Source: Streptomyces viridochromogenes DSM 40736
GTDB taxonomy: Bacteria; Actinomycetota; Actinomycetes; Streptomycetales; Streptomycetaceae
DNA length: 64,000 nucleotides
Reading direction: 5' to 3'
NCBI RefSeq assembly: GCF_000158955.1
Contig: NZ_GG657757.1
Coordinates: forward strand, 3,089,866 to 3,153,865
The notes beneath the pieces are model-generated. The model worked only from the letters and a program-made list of their open reading frames with translations. It did no database searches and was not told the origin of the DNA. The position numbers and the translations under genes were made by a program. Positions 34,774 through 43,683 of this stretch are shown in pieces; the stretch's first letter is position 1; the number at the start of each line of letters is the position of its first letter.

Positions 34774-35931
34774 ATGAGGGCTCTGCACATCATCACCGGC
34801 CTCGGGGTCGGCGGGGCCGAGCAGCAGCTGCGTCTCATGCTGCGGCATCTGCCCGTCGACTGCGACGTCGTGACGCTCACCAACCCCGGCGCGGTCGCCG
34901 AGGGGCTCACCGCCGACGGCGTCCGTGTCACGCATCTCGGCATGGGCGGCAACCGTGACCTCGCCGCGCTGCCGCGCCTGGTCCGGCTGATCCGCAAGGG
35001 CGGTTACGACCTGGTGCACACCCACCTGTACCGGGCCTGCGTGTACGGCCGGCTCGCCGCCCGTGTCGCCGGGGTCCGGGCGGTCGTCGCCACCGAGCAC
35101 TCCCTGGGCGACTCGCAGATGGAGGGCCGCCGGCTGACGGCCGGGGTGCGCAGGCTGTACCTCGCCAGCGAACGGCTCGGGTCGGCGACGGTCGCCGTCT
35201 CCCCGACGGTGGCCGACCGCCTGAAGCGCTGGGGGGTGCCCGCGCCCCGGATCGAGGTCGTCCCGAACGGCATCGACGTGGACCGCTTCCGCTTCGCCCC
35301 GGAGCGGCGCGCGGACACCCGCAGGCACCTCGGCCTGCCGGCGGACGCGTTCGTCGTCGGCGGCGTCGGCCGGCTCGCCCCGGGGAAGCGGTTCGACGTC
35401 CTCGTCCGCGCGCTCGGCCGGCTCCCGGACGACCACTGGCTGCTGCTGGTGGGCGGCGGCCCCGAGGAACACGCCCTGCGCCGCACGGCCCACGCGGCCG
35501 GCGTGGCCGGCCGTGTCGTGTTCGCCGGCGAGCGTCCCTACGTGGCCGACGGTTCGCCCGGCCCCGACCTGCCCGCGCTCACCTCGGCGATGGACCTGTT
35601 CGCCGCCCCGTCCACCGACGAGGCCTTCGGTCTGGCGGCCGTGGAGGCGCTGGCATCCGGCCTGCCCGTGCTCTACGCCTCCTGCCCGGCGATCGAGGAC
35701 GTGCGCCCGCCGGACGCCACCGACGACGGCGTCCGGCGGGTGCGCGGCGGCCCCGAGGCCTACGCCCACGCGATCGCCGAGGTCAGCGCGGCCGGCCCCC
35801 GGCCGCGCACGGCCTCGGAGGTCGCAGACCACTACAGCATCACCCACTGCGCGGCCCGTCTCACGGACGTGTACGCGGCAGCGGTCTCCACTTCGCCGTC
35901 CCCCTCACCTCTGGGAGCCAACTCCTCATGA
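34774..35931 (+). CDS. Family-4 glycosyltransferase, second of the locus
   Basis: 385 aa, GT-B fold. N-terminal GLGVGGAEQQLRLML and LVHTHLYRACVYGRLAARV; C-terminal VVPNGIDVDRF, GGVGRLAPGKRFDVLVRAL, LLLVGGGPE and E-x7-E in STDEAFGLAAVEALASG. It should add a further sugar to the lipid-linked unit. With one initiating transferase and two GT4 enzymes, the locus alone would build a short repeat of about three sugars. GGAGGG lies upstream of ATG 34774; ATGA overlap with the next gene. Confidence 0.88.
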   Translation: MRALHIITGLGVGGAEQQLRLMLRHLPVDCDVVTLTNPGAVAEGLTADGVRVTHLGMGGNRDLAALPRLVRLIRKGGYDLVHTHLYRACVYGRLAARVAGVRAVVATEHSLGDSQMEGRRLTAGVRRLYLASERLGSATVAVSPTVADRLKRWGVPAPRIEVVPNGIDVDRFRFAPERRADTRRHLGLPADAFVVGGVGRLAPGKRFDVLVRALGRLPDDHWLLLVGGGPEEHALRRTAHAAGVAGRVVFAGERPYVADGSPGPDLPALTSAMDLFAAPSTDEAFGLAAVEALASGLPVLYASCPAIEDVRPPDATDDGVRRVRGGPEAYAHAIAEVSAAGPRPRTASEVADHYSITHCAARLTDVYAAAVSTSPSPSPLGANSS

Positions 35932-36584
35932 CCGACACTCCGACCCGTCAGCGCCGCCTGTCCCTGGCCCGTCTCAGGGCGCTGCCGCTATGGTCCGTGC
36001 TCGCGGCCGGCACCCTCGCCGGGGGCCTCGTCGGCGGTTCGTACGGCGTGCTCACCCCTTCGACGTACACGGCCACCAGCTACGTCATCGCCGTGCCGAC
36101 GGGGAAGTCCACGCCGGACGCCGCCCTCGGTTTCGCCCAGGCGTACGGCCGGGTCGCCACACAGCTCGCGGTGCTCGGGGACGCGCAGGTGTGGGCGGGT
36201 GTGCCGGTGCGCACCCTGCAGCGCAGTGTGCGCTCGGCGACGTCGCCGGACGCGCCGATGGTCGCCGTCTCGGCCACCTCCTCGAACCCCGCCCTCGCCG
36301 TCGACATGGCCAACGCGGTCACCCGGGCGCTGACCCGGCACGCCGACGACAGCCGGGGCAACACCAACGTGCGGCTCGTGCAGTTCTCGCGCGCGGTGGA
36401 GCCGAGCGAGCCGACGTCCGCGTCATCGGCGGTGACCGGTCTGGTGGGCGCGAGCGCGGGTGGTCTGCTGGGCGGCCTCGCTCTGCTGGCGCGGCCGAGG
36501 AGGAACGGCCAGGACGACGACGCCGCCCCGGCCCCCTCGGTGCCCGGCCCGGCCGCCGCCGCCGATGTGCGCGGCGGCCGGTGA
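35928..36584 (+). CDS. Wzz-like polysaccharide chain-length/export protein without kinase domain
   Basis: 218 aa. Two membrane helices (about 22-42 and 165-190) flank an outside loop with YTATSYVIAVPTGKS, NPALAVDMANAVTRAL and a final VRLVQFSRAVEPSEPTSAS Pro motif before the second helix, the pattern of Wzz/CapA co-polymerases. No Walker motifs or Tyr tail follow, so it is the membrane part only. Last gene of the coupled set; ATG overlaps the stop of the glycosyltransferase. Confidence 0.8.
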   Translation: MTDTPTRQRRLSLARLRALPLWSVLAAGTLAGGLVGGSYGVLTPSTYTATSYVIAVPTGKSTPDAALGFAQAYGRVATQLAVLGDAQVWAGVPVRTLQRSVRSATSPDAPMVAVSATSSNPALAVDMANAVTRALTRHADDSRGNTNVRLVQFSRAVEPSEPTSASSAVTGLVGASAGGLLGGLALLARPRRNGQDDDAAPAPSVPGPAAAADVRGGR

Positions 36585-36602
36585 CGACGGTGGGCCCGGC
36601 CG

Positions 36603-36646
36603 GGCCGGTGGCGGCGGATCCCGAAGCGGGTCGGCCGCCACCGGCC
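36603..36646. terminator. Bidirectional terminator between the Wzz-like and GH26-like genes
   Basis: Perfect 13-bp arms GGCCGGTGGCGGC and GCCGCCACCGGCC with an 18-base loop, placed between convergent genes. Confidence 0.8.
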
Positions 36647-36661
36647 GGGTGGGCGGGCGCA

Positions 36662-37927
36662 CTACCACCAGTCGAAGCGGAGGCAGAGCTTCCCTCCGAG
36701 CCACTCCTCCACCCAACTGCCCAGGTCCAGCGGGGTGCAGTCCGCCGGGGGCGGTGGGGTGCCGGGCGGGGTCGACGGGGTCGGTTGCGGCGTGGGCGTG
36801 CCGGGCGAGGTCGCCTCGTCGGTGCGGCCGAAGAGGGCCGACCGGTAGAGGTGGGACGACTTCGGGTTGGCCGCGCACTGCCACACACCGTGCGGGCAGT
36901 AGTCGGTCAGCGTGTTGTAGAGCGGTCTGTGCTCGTCCATCCAGTCGAGCATGCTCCGCATGTACTCAGGATTGTCACCGTTGCGGAAGAGCCCCCATTC
37001 CGGATAGGAAATGGGTTTGCCGTGAGCCCTCGCGAAATCCACGTGGTCCTGAAGCCCGTAAGGCTCTTTCACCTGTTGCTCGAACGACATGCCGGTCGGC
37101 TGGTCATAGGAATCCATGCCGATGATGTCGACGGTGTCGTCCCCCGGATAGCATTTCGTCCAGGGAACGGCGTCCACCCCACGGCTCGGCGTGAAATCGA
37201 ACCGGAATTTCTGGCCCGGCACGGAACGCATGGTGGTGACGATCCTGTTCCAGTACTTCTTCCAGGCCTCCGGGTCCGGCCCACAGCGATGGGTGTACGT
37301 CGTGCCGTTCATCTCCCAGCCGAGCACGAGGATCGTGTCCGGCACCTTCAGGTCCACCAGCCGTTCGGCGAGGACACGGAAGTGGTGATCGAACTCTCCG
37401 GCCGCGCCCTGCCGCAGCAGCCGCCGGACCTCGTTGTCGGAGATGCCCTCCTCGTTGCGCTCCTGCATGGGGACGTTGAGGACGAGCATCCGGTCGGCCT
37501 TCTTGTTGCGCCACTGCGCCCACACGTCCAGGAAGTCGGGAGCACCCTCGATGTCGCGCCAGCGGTGGCCCGGCAGGTAGGTGTGGCCGGCACGCAGCTC
37601 GGTGCCGCCCAGCCAGTGACTGAACAGCGGCATCCGGGCCACGCCGCGGGCGTCGGACTTGAGGAAGACACCGACGGCCGGGGCTTCCTGCGGCACCGGA
37701 CTGGTGGAGGGGGCCGGCGTCGCGGGCAAGGGGACGGCCGGAGGAGCGAGGGCCGAGGGCGAGGCCACGGGCGCCGGGGTCGGCGCCGGAGCCCGAGGTT
37801 CGGCGGCGCGCGCCACCCCCACCCCCACCCCCACCGCCGGGCCGGACGCCAGGGCGGCCGACGCGGCGACCGCTGCCGCGCCCAGGGCCAGCCGGCGGAC
37901 CCCGGTCCGCTTGCGTTGTGGGGCCAT
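36662..37927 (-). CDS. Secreted GH26-like glycoside hydrolase
   Basis: 421 aa. Signal peptide about 1-42 with a Val-Gly repeat in it, a Pro/Ala/Ser linker (45-80), then a TIM-barrel domain. Likely catalytic acid is Glu in LVLGWEMNGTTY and nucleophile is Glu in ISYPEWGLFRNGD; FDFTPSRG and IIGMDSYDQP fit the family. GH26 enzymes cut mannans or mixed-linkage glucans; the real target may be the polymer made by the facing operon (inference). The C-terminal 65 residues hold a Pro/Thr linker and a small Cys/Trp-containing end (CTPLDLGSWVEEWLGGK). DNA here is locally AT-richer (about 36990-37320). Confidence 0.75.
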   Translation of the reverse strand: MAPQRKRTGVRRLALGAAAVAASAALASGPAVGVGVGVARAAEPRAPAPTPAPVASPSALAPPAVPLPATPAPSTSPVPQEAPAVGVFLKSDARGVARMPLFSHWLGGTELRAGHTYLPGHRWRDIEGAPDFLDVWAQWRNKKADRMLVLNVPMQERNEEGISDNEVRRLLRQGAAGEFDHHFRVLAERLVDLKVPDTILVLGWEMNGTTYTHRCGPDPEAWKKYWNRIVTTMRSVPGQKFRFDFTPSRGVDAVPWTKCYPGDDTVDIIGMDSYDQPTGMSFEQQVKEPYGLQDHVDFARAHGKPISYPEWGLFRNGDNPEYMRSMLDWMDEHRPLYNTLTDYCPHGVWQCAANPKSSHLYRSALFGRTDEATSPGTPTPQPTPSTPPGTPPPPADCTPLDLGSWVEEWLGGKLCLRFDWW

Positions 37928-38095
37928 GCCTGCTCCTTTCTTCGCTCTCGTCCGGACTGCTGCCGAGGTTCTTGTTATTGACGGGCAGTCATATGAAGTG
38001 AGTCATAGAAAAGCCCATGACGCCACAACCGTTGCGGCTTTCGAGTGCCGGGCTCGCCCGAGTGGGTGAGTCGATCGAAGAGAAAGAGAGAATTC

Positions 38096-39352
38096 GTGTC
38101 GCTGCTCGACACCCGCGTCCCCGCTGTTGTGCTGCGGATCGACCGGAATCCCTTTCACCACGGAACGCTGGGAGCCGTGCGTTCGCTCGGCAGGGCGGGC
38201 GTGGAGGTACATGTCGTCGCGGATTGCGAGGGAAGTCCCGTCGGCGTGTCACGTTATGTGCGTCAGATGCATCCCCCGCCCCCGCCGGGAGCGTCCCCGG
38301 ACGAGATTCTCGCCGTGCTGCGGCAGGTGGCCGACCGGATCGCGCGTCCCGCCGTGCTGGTCCCGATGGACGACGCGAGCGCGATCGCCGTGCTCCGGAT
38401 GCGGGACGCGCTCGCGCCCTCCTACCTGCTGCCGGCGATGCCGGGCACGCTGGCCGAAAGCGTCGCCGACAAGGCGGAACTGGCCGCCGTGTGCGCGGCC
38501 ACCGACGTCCCGCACCCGGTGACCCTCGTCCCGGAGAGTCCGGCGGAGGTCGCCGACGCCATGCGGCAGCTCGGGCTGCCGGTGGTGGCGAAGTGGAGCC
38601 GGCCCTGGCTGCTGCCGACCGGCAGCGGGCTGCGCAGCACGGTGCTCGCGCGGTCCGTGCAGCAGGCCCGGGAGCTGTTCCTGCGCACCGAGGAAGCGGG
38701 CAGCCGGCTGCTGCTCCAGGCGTACCTGGCGCCGGGGCCGGACCGGGACTGGTTCTTCCACGGCTACGCCGACCACTCGGGCACCGTGCGCGCCGGCGGG
38801 CCGGGCCGCAAGCAGCTGTCCTGGCCACGGGGTGCGGGGCTGACCGCGGTGGGCTCCTGGACCCCGAACACAGAGGTGCGGGCCCTGGCCGAGCGGCTCA
38901 CCGCCAAGCTGGGCTACCGGGGCATCTTCGACCTCGACTTCCGCCGCTGCGGCGAGACGGGCCGCTACCACCTGCTCGACTTCAACCCGCGCACCGGCGC
39001 CCAGTTCCGGCTCTTCGCGGACCGGGCGGGGCTGGACGTCGTACGGGCCCTGCACCTGGACATGACGGGCCGTCCGCTGCCGGACGGGGCCCCGATGGCC
39101 GGACGGACGTTCGTGGTGGAGAACTACGCGCCGCTGGCCGCGCTGCGTGCGGCGCCGGGCGGGCGCGAGCTGGCCTGGTACGCCGCGGACGACCGCTCTC
39201 CCGGACGGGCCATGTGGGCGCTGTGGTGCCGGCATGTGTCCCGGCGGCTGCGCGAGCGGCTGAGCACGACGACGGCGGCGACGCCGGCGCCACGGCTGAT
39301 CCCCCGGGCGGCCTCGCCCTCCCTGACCGACAACGAGAAAGCGAGCAGTTGA
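38096..39352 (+). CDS. ATP-grasp ligase
   Basis: 418 aa, cytoplasmic. N-terminal Rossmann half (VRSLGRAGVEVHVVAD), lid residues VVAKWSRPW, Mg/ATP end pattern IFDLDFRRC and LLDFNPRTGAQF (Asp/Asn pair). It belongs with carbamoyl-phosphate-synthase-like or carboxylate-amine ligases. The substrate is not readable; modification of a sugar with an amino acid, or synthesis of a small metabolite, are options. GTG 38096 is preferred since GAGAGA lies upstream and earlier starts fall in non-coding DNA. Its stop overlaps the oxidoreductase start (TGATG). The 168 bases upstream hold a divergent promoter with short TCATA repeats. Confidence 0.75.
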   Translation: MSLLDTRVPAVVLRIDRNPFHHGTLGAVRSLGRAGVEVHVVADCEGSPVGVSRYVRQMHPPPPPGASPDEILAVLRQVADRIARPAVLVPMDDASAIAVLRMRDALAPSYLLPAMPGTLAESVADKAELAAVCAATDVPHPVTLVPESPAEVADAMRQLGLPVVAKWSRPWLLPTGSGLRSTVLARSVQQARELFLRTEEAGSRLLLQAYLAPGPDRDWFFHGYADHSGTVRAGGPGRKQLSWPRGAGLTAVGSWTPNTEVRALAERLTAKLGYRGIFDLDFRRCGETGRYHLLDFNPRTGAQFRLFADRAGLDVVRALHLDMTGRPLPDGAPMAGRTFVVENYAPLAALRAAPGGRELAWYAADDRSPGRAMWALWCRHVSRRLRERLSTTTAATPAPRLIPRAASPSLTDNEKASS

Positions 39353-40620
39353 TGGTGTACGACCTTCTGGTGGTGGGCGCAGGCCCCTACGGTCTGTCGA
39401 TCGCGTCCCATGCCGCGTCCGCCGGACTGAACCTGCGCGTGTTCGGCCGGCCCATGGCGTCCTGGCGGGACAACATGCCCCGCGGCATGTTCCTGAAGTC
39501 GGAGCCGTGGGCGTCCAACCTCTCCGACCCGGCCGGTCGGTGGCGTCTGGACGCCTACTGCGCGGAGCAGGGGCTGACGGCGCGTCACGCCAAGCCGATC
39601 CCGGTCGAGGCGTTCGCGGAGTACGGCCTGTGGTTCGCGCGGAACGCGGTGCCGGAGGTGGACGAGCGCACGATCACCCGGGTGGCGGCCGGGCCCGGCG
39701 GCTTCACGGCGGTCACCGAGGACGGGGAGGAGGTGCACGCGCGCACGGTGGCCCTGGCGGTCGGTGTGATGCCGTTCGTCGAGGTACCGCAGGCGCTGCG
39801 CGGACTGCACCCGGCGCTGGTGACGCACAGCAGCCACCACAGCGACCTCGACCGCTTCCGCGGCAAGGACGTCACGGTGATCGGCGGCGGCCAGGCGGCC
39901 CTGGAGACGGCGGCGCTGCTCGCCGAGCAGGGCACGACCGTACGGGTGCTGGCGCGGGCGGACCGGCTGGTGTGGAACGACGTGCCGCCGCCGTGGGAGC
40001 GCCCCTGGTGGCAGTCGGTCCGTTCCCCGCACAGCGGCCTCGGCCCCGGGTGGAAGAACTGGTTCTACTCGGAGCGCCCCAACCTGTTCCGGCGGCTGCC
40101 GGAGCCGACCCGGGCCCGGATCGCGACCACGGCGCTGGGGCCGGCGGGCGCGTGGTGGGTGCGGGACCGGGTGGAGGGTGTGGTGGAGCTGCTGCCGGGC
40201 CATGAGGTGACCGCGGCCGCCGCGGTGCCGGGCGGGGTGCGGCTGGACACGGTGAGCCGGGCGGGTGCCCCGCACAGCCTGGAGACCGAGCACGTCATCG
40301 CGGCGACGGGGTTCCGGGCGCGCTGCGACCGGCTGGCACTGCTCTCCGCCGAGCTGCGCGGAACGCTGGCGGCGCTGCCCGACGGCTCTCCCGCGGTCGG
40401 GCACGGCTTCGAGTCCTCCCAGCCCGGCCTGTTCTTCGCGGGTCTGGTGACGGCCTCGGGCTTCGGCCCGGCCATGCGGTTCGTCCACGGCGCGTCGTTC
40501 ACGGCGTCGACGCTCGTGCGCGGAGTGAACCGCCGGCTCGGGGCGGCACCGGCGACCGGCACCGTCCCGGCACCGGTGAGCGGCAGCCGGAGCGAGTCTC
40601 CGTCGCCGGTACGCCGCTGA
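39352..40620 (+). CDS. FAD-dependent oxidoreductase
   Basis: 422 aa. FAD dinucleotide fold LLVVGAGPYGLSIASHAA at the N-terminus, a second NAD(P) fold VTVIGGGQAALETAALLAEQ near residue 180, and HVIAATGFR late in the protein, a pattern shared with flavin monooxygenases and lysine/ornithine N-hydroxylase-like proteins. A long aromatic insert (PPPWERPWWQSVR, WKNWFYSERPNLFR) distinguishes it from thioredoxin reductases. Translationally coupled to the ATP-grasp gene, so the two probably act on the same compound. Whether it belongs to the polysaccharide is unknown. Confidence 0.78.
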   Translation: MVYDLLVVGAGPYGLSIASHAASAGLNLRVFGRPMASWRDNMPRGMFLKSEPWASNLSDPAGRWRLDAYCAEQGLTARHAKPIPVEAFAEYGLWFARNAVPEVDERTITRVAAGPGGFTAVTEDGEEVHARTVALAVGVMPFVEVPQALRGLHPALVTHSSHHSDLDRFRGKDVTVIGGGQAALETAALLAEQGTTVRVLARADRLVWNDVPPPWERPWWQSVRSPHSGLGPGWKNWFYSERPNLFRRLPEPTRARIATTALGPAGAWWVRDRVEGVVELLPGHEVTAAAAVPGGVRLDTVSRAGAPHSLETEHVIAATGFRARCDRLALLSAELRGTLAALPDGSPAVGHGFESSQPGLFFAGLVTASGFGPAMRFVHGASFTASTLVRGVNRRLGAAPATGTVPAPVSGSRSESPSPVRR

Positions 40621-40634
40621 GAAACCCGGCGTTG

Positions 40635-40670
40635 CGGGCCGCCGACGGGGAGAGAGCCGTCGGCGGCCCG
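40635..40670 (+). terminator. Terminator after the FAD oxidoreductase
   Basis: Perfect 14-bp arms CGGGCCGCCGACGG and CCGTCGGCGGCCCG with an 8-base loop, 15 bases past the stop. The remaining stretch to 40943 holds no gene that I can support. Confidence 0.85.
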
Positions 40671-40943
40671 GTCACCTGCTGCCGTGTCCGCCACCGCGGG
40701 GGGCCAGTGGTGACACCCCCCGGACCGTGGTCGACGGGGGGTGCGGGTCGTGCTGTCCCGGAGGGCCGGAGCCCTGCGGCCGGGACCATGGCGCAGTGGG
40801 CGACGGTGCGGCGGGAGATGCGCCGCCGGCCGGCCCGTACCGCGTTCGGCCCCGGACCGGCTGGGACTGCCTCGGGTGGTGGCAGGCGCCGGTCCGGGGT
40901 GGGGTGCGGGTGCCGGACGGGTCGCGTCCGCACCCGGTGACAG

Positions 40944-41667
40944 CTAGCGCGACCAGCTGGTGCGGCCGCGGCGGTACAGCATCACACCGCCGGCCATCAG
41001 GGCGGCGCTGACGGCCGAGGCGGCCGCCAGTGCCCCACTGCCGGTCTCGGCCAGCTGAGGCAGCGGGCCGGTCTCCTCCTGCGTGGTGGACGGCGTCTCG
41101 CTCTCCTCCCCGGGGCTTGGTCGGGGAGCCCGGCTTCTCCTTGTCGTGCGGGGTGGGACGCTCCTCCTTGACCGGGGGCGTCCGCTCCTCGCCCGGCTTC
41201 GTGGTCTCGTCGTCGTGGCCGTAACCGCCGCCGTAGCCGCCGCCGTACGAGTTGTTCTCGCAGTCGTTCTTGGCCGCCTCGTTGAACACCGCGAGTCCGT
41301 CGACGCTGTTGCCGCACACGTTCAGCGGCACGTCGACCGGCGCCTGCACGACGTTGCCGGAGCCCACGCCGGGGGAACCCTTCGCGATCCCCGACGCCTG
41401 CGCGCCGGACCCCTTCGAGCCGTAGGAGTTGTTGCGGCAGGCGTTCCCGAACGACTCGTTGAGCGCCGCGATCACGTTGACGGTGTTGCCGCACAGGTTG
41501 ACCGGAGCGTCGACCGGCACCTGCACGGTGTTCCCGGACAGCACACCAGGAGAATCCTTGGCCACTCCCGACGCGTCCGCGTCGGCGAGGGCGGGGCTGC
41601 CGTACAGGGACAGGATCCCCGTGGCGGCCGCCGCCGCGAACGCTCCCTTGCTCAGGGTCTGTCGCAT
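40944..41667 (-). pseudogene. Long chaplin with two chaplin domains and LAETG anchor (frameshifted)
   Basis: Signal peptide about 1-30. Chaplin domain 1 has GVAKDSPGVLSGNTVQVPVD, NLCGNTVNVIAALNESFGNAC; domain 2 has GIAKGSPGVGSGNVVQAPVD, NVCGNSVDGLAVFNEAAKNDC. A His/Asp/Lys/Pro linker leads to LPQLAETG, a hydrophobic helix and YRRGR, a sortase signal ending at TAG 40944-40946. The reading frame shifts by one extra base at the CCCCGGGG run 41108-41115: upstream the frame reads TKPRGGERD, but deletion of one C gives TKPGEESETPSTTQEETG in frame with the anchor. If this is an assembly error the gene is a 240-aa ChpA/B/C-type chaplin; if real, the wall anchor is lost. ATG 41667 with AGGAGG. Confidence 0.85.
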
Positions 41668-41996
41668 TGCGTTGTCCTCCTGCTTTGAAGAATTGGGGCG
41701 GCCGACCTCGGAACGAAGATCCACGTTCGGAGTCGGCGGAGTGGCGGCATGAACGGTCGCAGCGTTGCTCAGGAATGGGGCGTGTGAATGCCGGCTCGCG
41801 TCAAAGGGGCAGAAGCGGCGGCCGCCGCGACGGTCATTGCCTCCTTGAGCACTGCGCGTTCCTTTCTCGTAGCGCCGCATGCTCTACAGCCTCATCAACC
41901 AGGCACAGGAGAATTGGTTCCGCAGGTTCACCCGGTTGGCCCGCCTCGCGCTCCGGGAAGGTCGTCCCGGTGTCGGTCCCGGTGTCGGTCCGAGGG
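41668..41996. promoter_or_regulatory. Gap between the long chaplin and the VWA lipoprotein
   Basis: 329 bases without a gene. It should hold the chaplin promoter. Near 41957-41998 there are three or four copies of GGTGTCGGTCCC-like 12-base repeats immediately after the lipoprotein stop; no stem-loop terminator is obvious. Confidence 0.4.
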
Positions 41997-43535
41997 TCAG
42001 TCCCGGCGGCGGTCCGCCTGTTCGATGGCCGTGGCGAGTGCGCGTACCGCCCCGTCCTCGGTGGTGCGGGCCAAGGCGCGGGCGCGGGCGGCCAGTTCCG
42101 TGAAGCCGGCCGGGGCTCCCGGGAGGCGGTGGTAACGGTCGTCCGCCGAGCGGAGGGCGTCGGCGAAGTAGGCCGCGACCGCGGTGACCTGGAAGCGGGT
42201 GGGGGCGGCGCGCAGGGAGCCGTGGAGGGCGTCGGTCTCGAGGTCGCCGGACTCCTCGTGGGGGTCGCGGGTGCCGGGGTCGAGCCAGCGGACGGTGGCG
42301 GTGGCCAGAAGGCCTTCGGCGCCCGGCTCGGTGCGGACGGCGTACAGGGCGGTGACGGTGTGGCCGGGGCCGACCTCGCCGCCGTCGACGCGGTCGTCCC
42401 GGAAGTCGTCGTCGGCGACCCGGCGGTTGTCGTAGCCGACCAGGCGGAACTCGGCGACCGTCCGGGGGTCGAAGGAGACCTGGGCCTTGGCGTCGCGTGC
42501 GGTGAGGTCGATGTTGCGCGGGAGTTCCTCGCAGAAGACCTCGTGGGCCTCGTCCGGGCCGGACACGTACACGGTGTGGCCGTCGCCCCGGTCGGCGAGG
42601 CGTTCCATCAGGGCGTCGCCGTAGTCGCTGCCGACGCCGACGCCGAAGAGGGTGATGCCGTGCTCGCGGCGTTCGCCGGCGATGCGCTCCAGGATGGTGT
42701 CGGCGTCGGTGTCGCCGGTGTTGGCGAGGGCGTCGGAGACGAGGACGACCCGGTTGGTGGCGCCCTCGCGCAGGCCCTCGACGGCCGTCTCGTAGCCGGT
42801 CTCGACACCGGCGCCGAGGTTGGTGGAGTCCTGGGTGGCCAGGTCGGAGATGACGTCCTGGATCTCGTCCCGGTTGCCATCGAGGCGGGTCATCGGCAGG
42901 ACCGTCTCGGCCTCGTCGCTGAAGGTGACGATCGCGACCGAGTCGTCGTCGCGCAGCCGGTCCGTCATCACCGAGAGGGACTCCTGGGCGAGGTCGAGGC
43001 GGCCCGGTTCGGACATGGAGCCGGAGACGTCGATGACGAAGGTCAGGGCGGCGGGGAGGCGCTCACCGGTGCGCTCGGCGGAGCGGGTGGCGAGGCCCAC
43101 GCGGACCAGGGACCAGTCCTCGTCGCCGGTGCGGGCGCCGTCGACGGTGACCGAGAAGCCGTCGCCGCCCGGGCGTTCGTAGTCCTGGCGGAAGCTGTTG
43201 ACGAACTCCTCGGGGCGGACCGTCGAGGGGGCGGGGAGCCGGCCGTCGGCGAGGGTGCGGCGGGTGTAGTCGTAGGAGGCGGTGTCGACGTCGAGGGCGA
43301 AGGTGGAGAGGTGGTCGGGGTTCTCCCGGCGGCCGGAGTCCTCCCGGCGGTCGTCCTGCTCGGCGGTGCCGTGCTCGTCGCCGTGGGCGGGCGCCGGCGG
43401 ACCCGGCGCGTAGCCGTCGTGGTCGGTGGCCCGGCTGCCCTCCCCCGAGCCTGCGCCCCCGCCGCACGCGGTGAGCAGCAGTCCGCCCGCCGCCGTGAGG
43501 GCGAGCAGCAGCTTTCGTGCACGGTACCCCTCCAT
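41997..43535 (-). CDS. Lipoprotein with von Willebrand A domain (YfbK-like)
   Basis: 512 aa. Lipobox LLTAC with Cys 24, then an acidic linker. The N-terminal YfbK-type domain (DVDTASYDYTRRTLADGRLP, RPEEFVNSFRQDY) precedes a VWA domain with a full MIDAS motif DVSGSMS and later NLGAGVETGY and VLVSDALANTGDTDAD. The C-terminal part matches the extra domain after VWA in these proteins (about 370-512). VWA lipoproteins bind metal-dependent protein ligands at the cell surface. ATG 43535 with AGGGGG 8 bases upstream; an ATG at 43553 has no such site. Confidence 0.85.
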   Translation of the reverse strand: MEGYRARKLLLALTAAGGLLLTACGGGAGSGEGSRATDHDGYAPGPPAPAHGDEHGTAEQDDRREDSGRRENPDHLSTFALDVDTASYDYTRRTLADGRLPAPSTVRPEEFVNSFRQDYERPGGDGFSVTVDGARTGDEDWSLVRVGLATRSAERTGERLPAALTFVIDVSGSMSEPGRLDLAQESLSVMTDRLRDDDSVAIVTFSDEAETVLPMTRLDGNRDEIQDVISDLATQDSTNLGAGVETGYETAVEGLREGATNRVVLVSDALANTGDTDADTILERIAGERREHGITLFGVGVGSDYGDALMERLADRGDGHTVYVSGPDEAHEVFCEELPRNIDLTARDAKAQVSFDPRTVAEFRLVGYDNRRVADDDFRDDRVDGGEVGPGHTVTALYAVRTEPGAEGLLATATVRWLDPGTRDPHEESGDLETDALHGSLRAAPTRFQVTAVAAYFADALRSADDRYHRLPGAPAGFTELAARARALARTTEDGAVRALATAIEQADRRRD

Positions 43536-43683
43536 CGTCCGTACCCCCTGCATCCGTTGGTGTCGGCTTCTTGCGACTGTGACGGCGCAGGGGGTGAGAA
43601 CGTGCGGTACGGGGCGTTGCGGAAGCGTCTCGAAGCGGCCACGGAGACGGCCCTTCGAGACCGGTGGGTGATCCTCCGTTGAC

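Noticed and set aside
41667..43682. Very long open frames on the strand opposite to real genes (for example here, 46949-49093 and 54808-56955).
   Set aside because: They lie antisense to genes with clear domains, have no ribosome sites and biased composition; such shadows are typical of GC-rich DNA.
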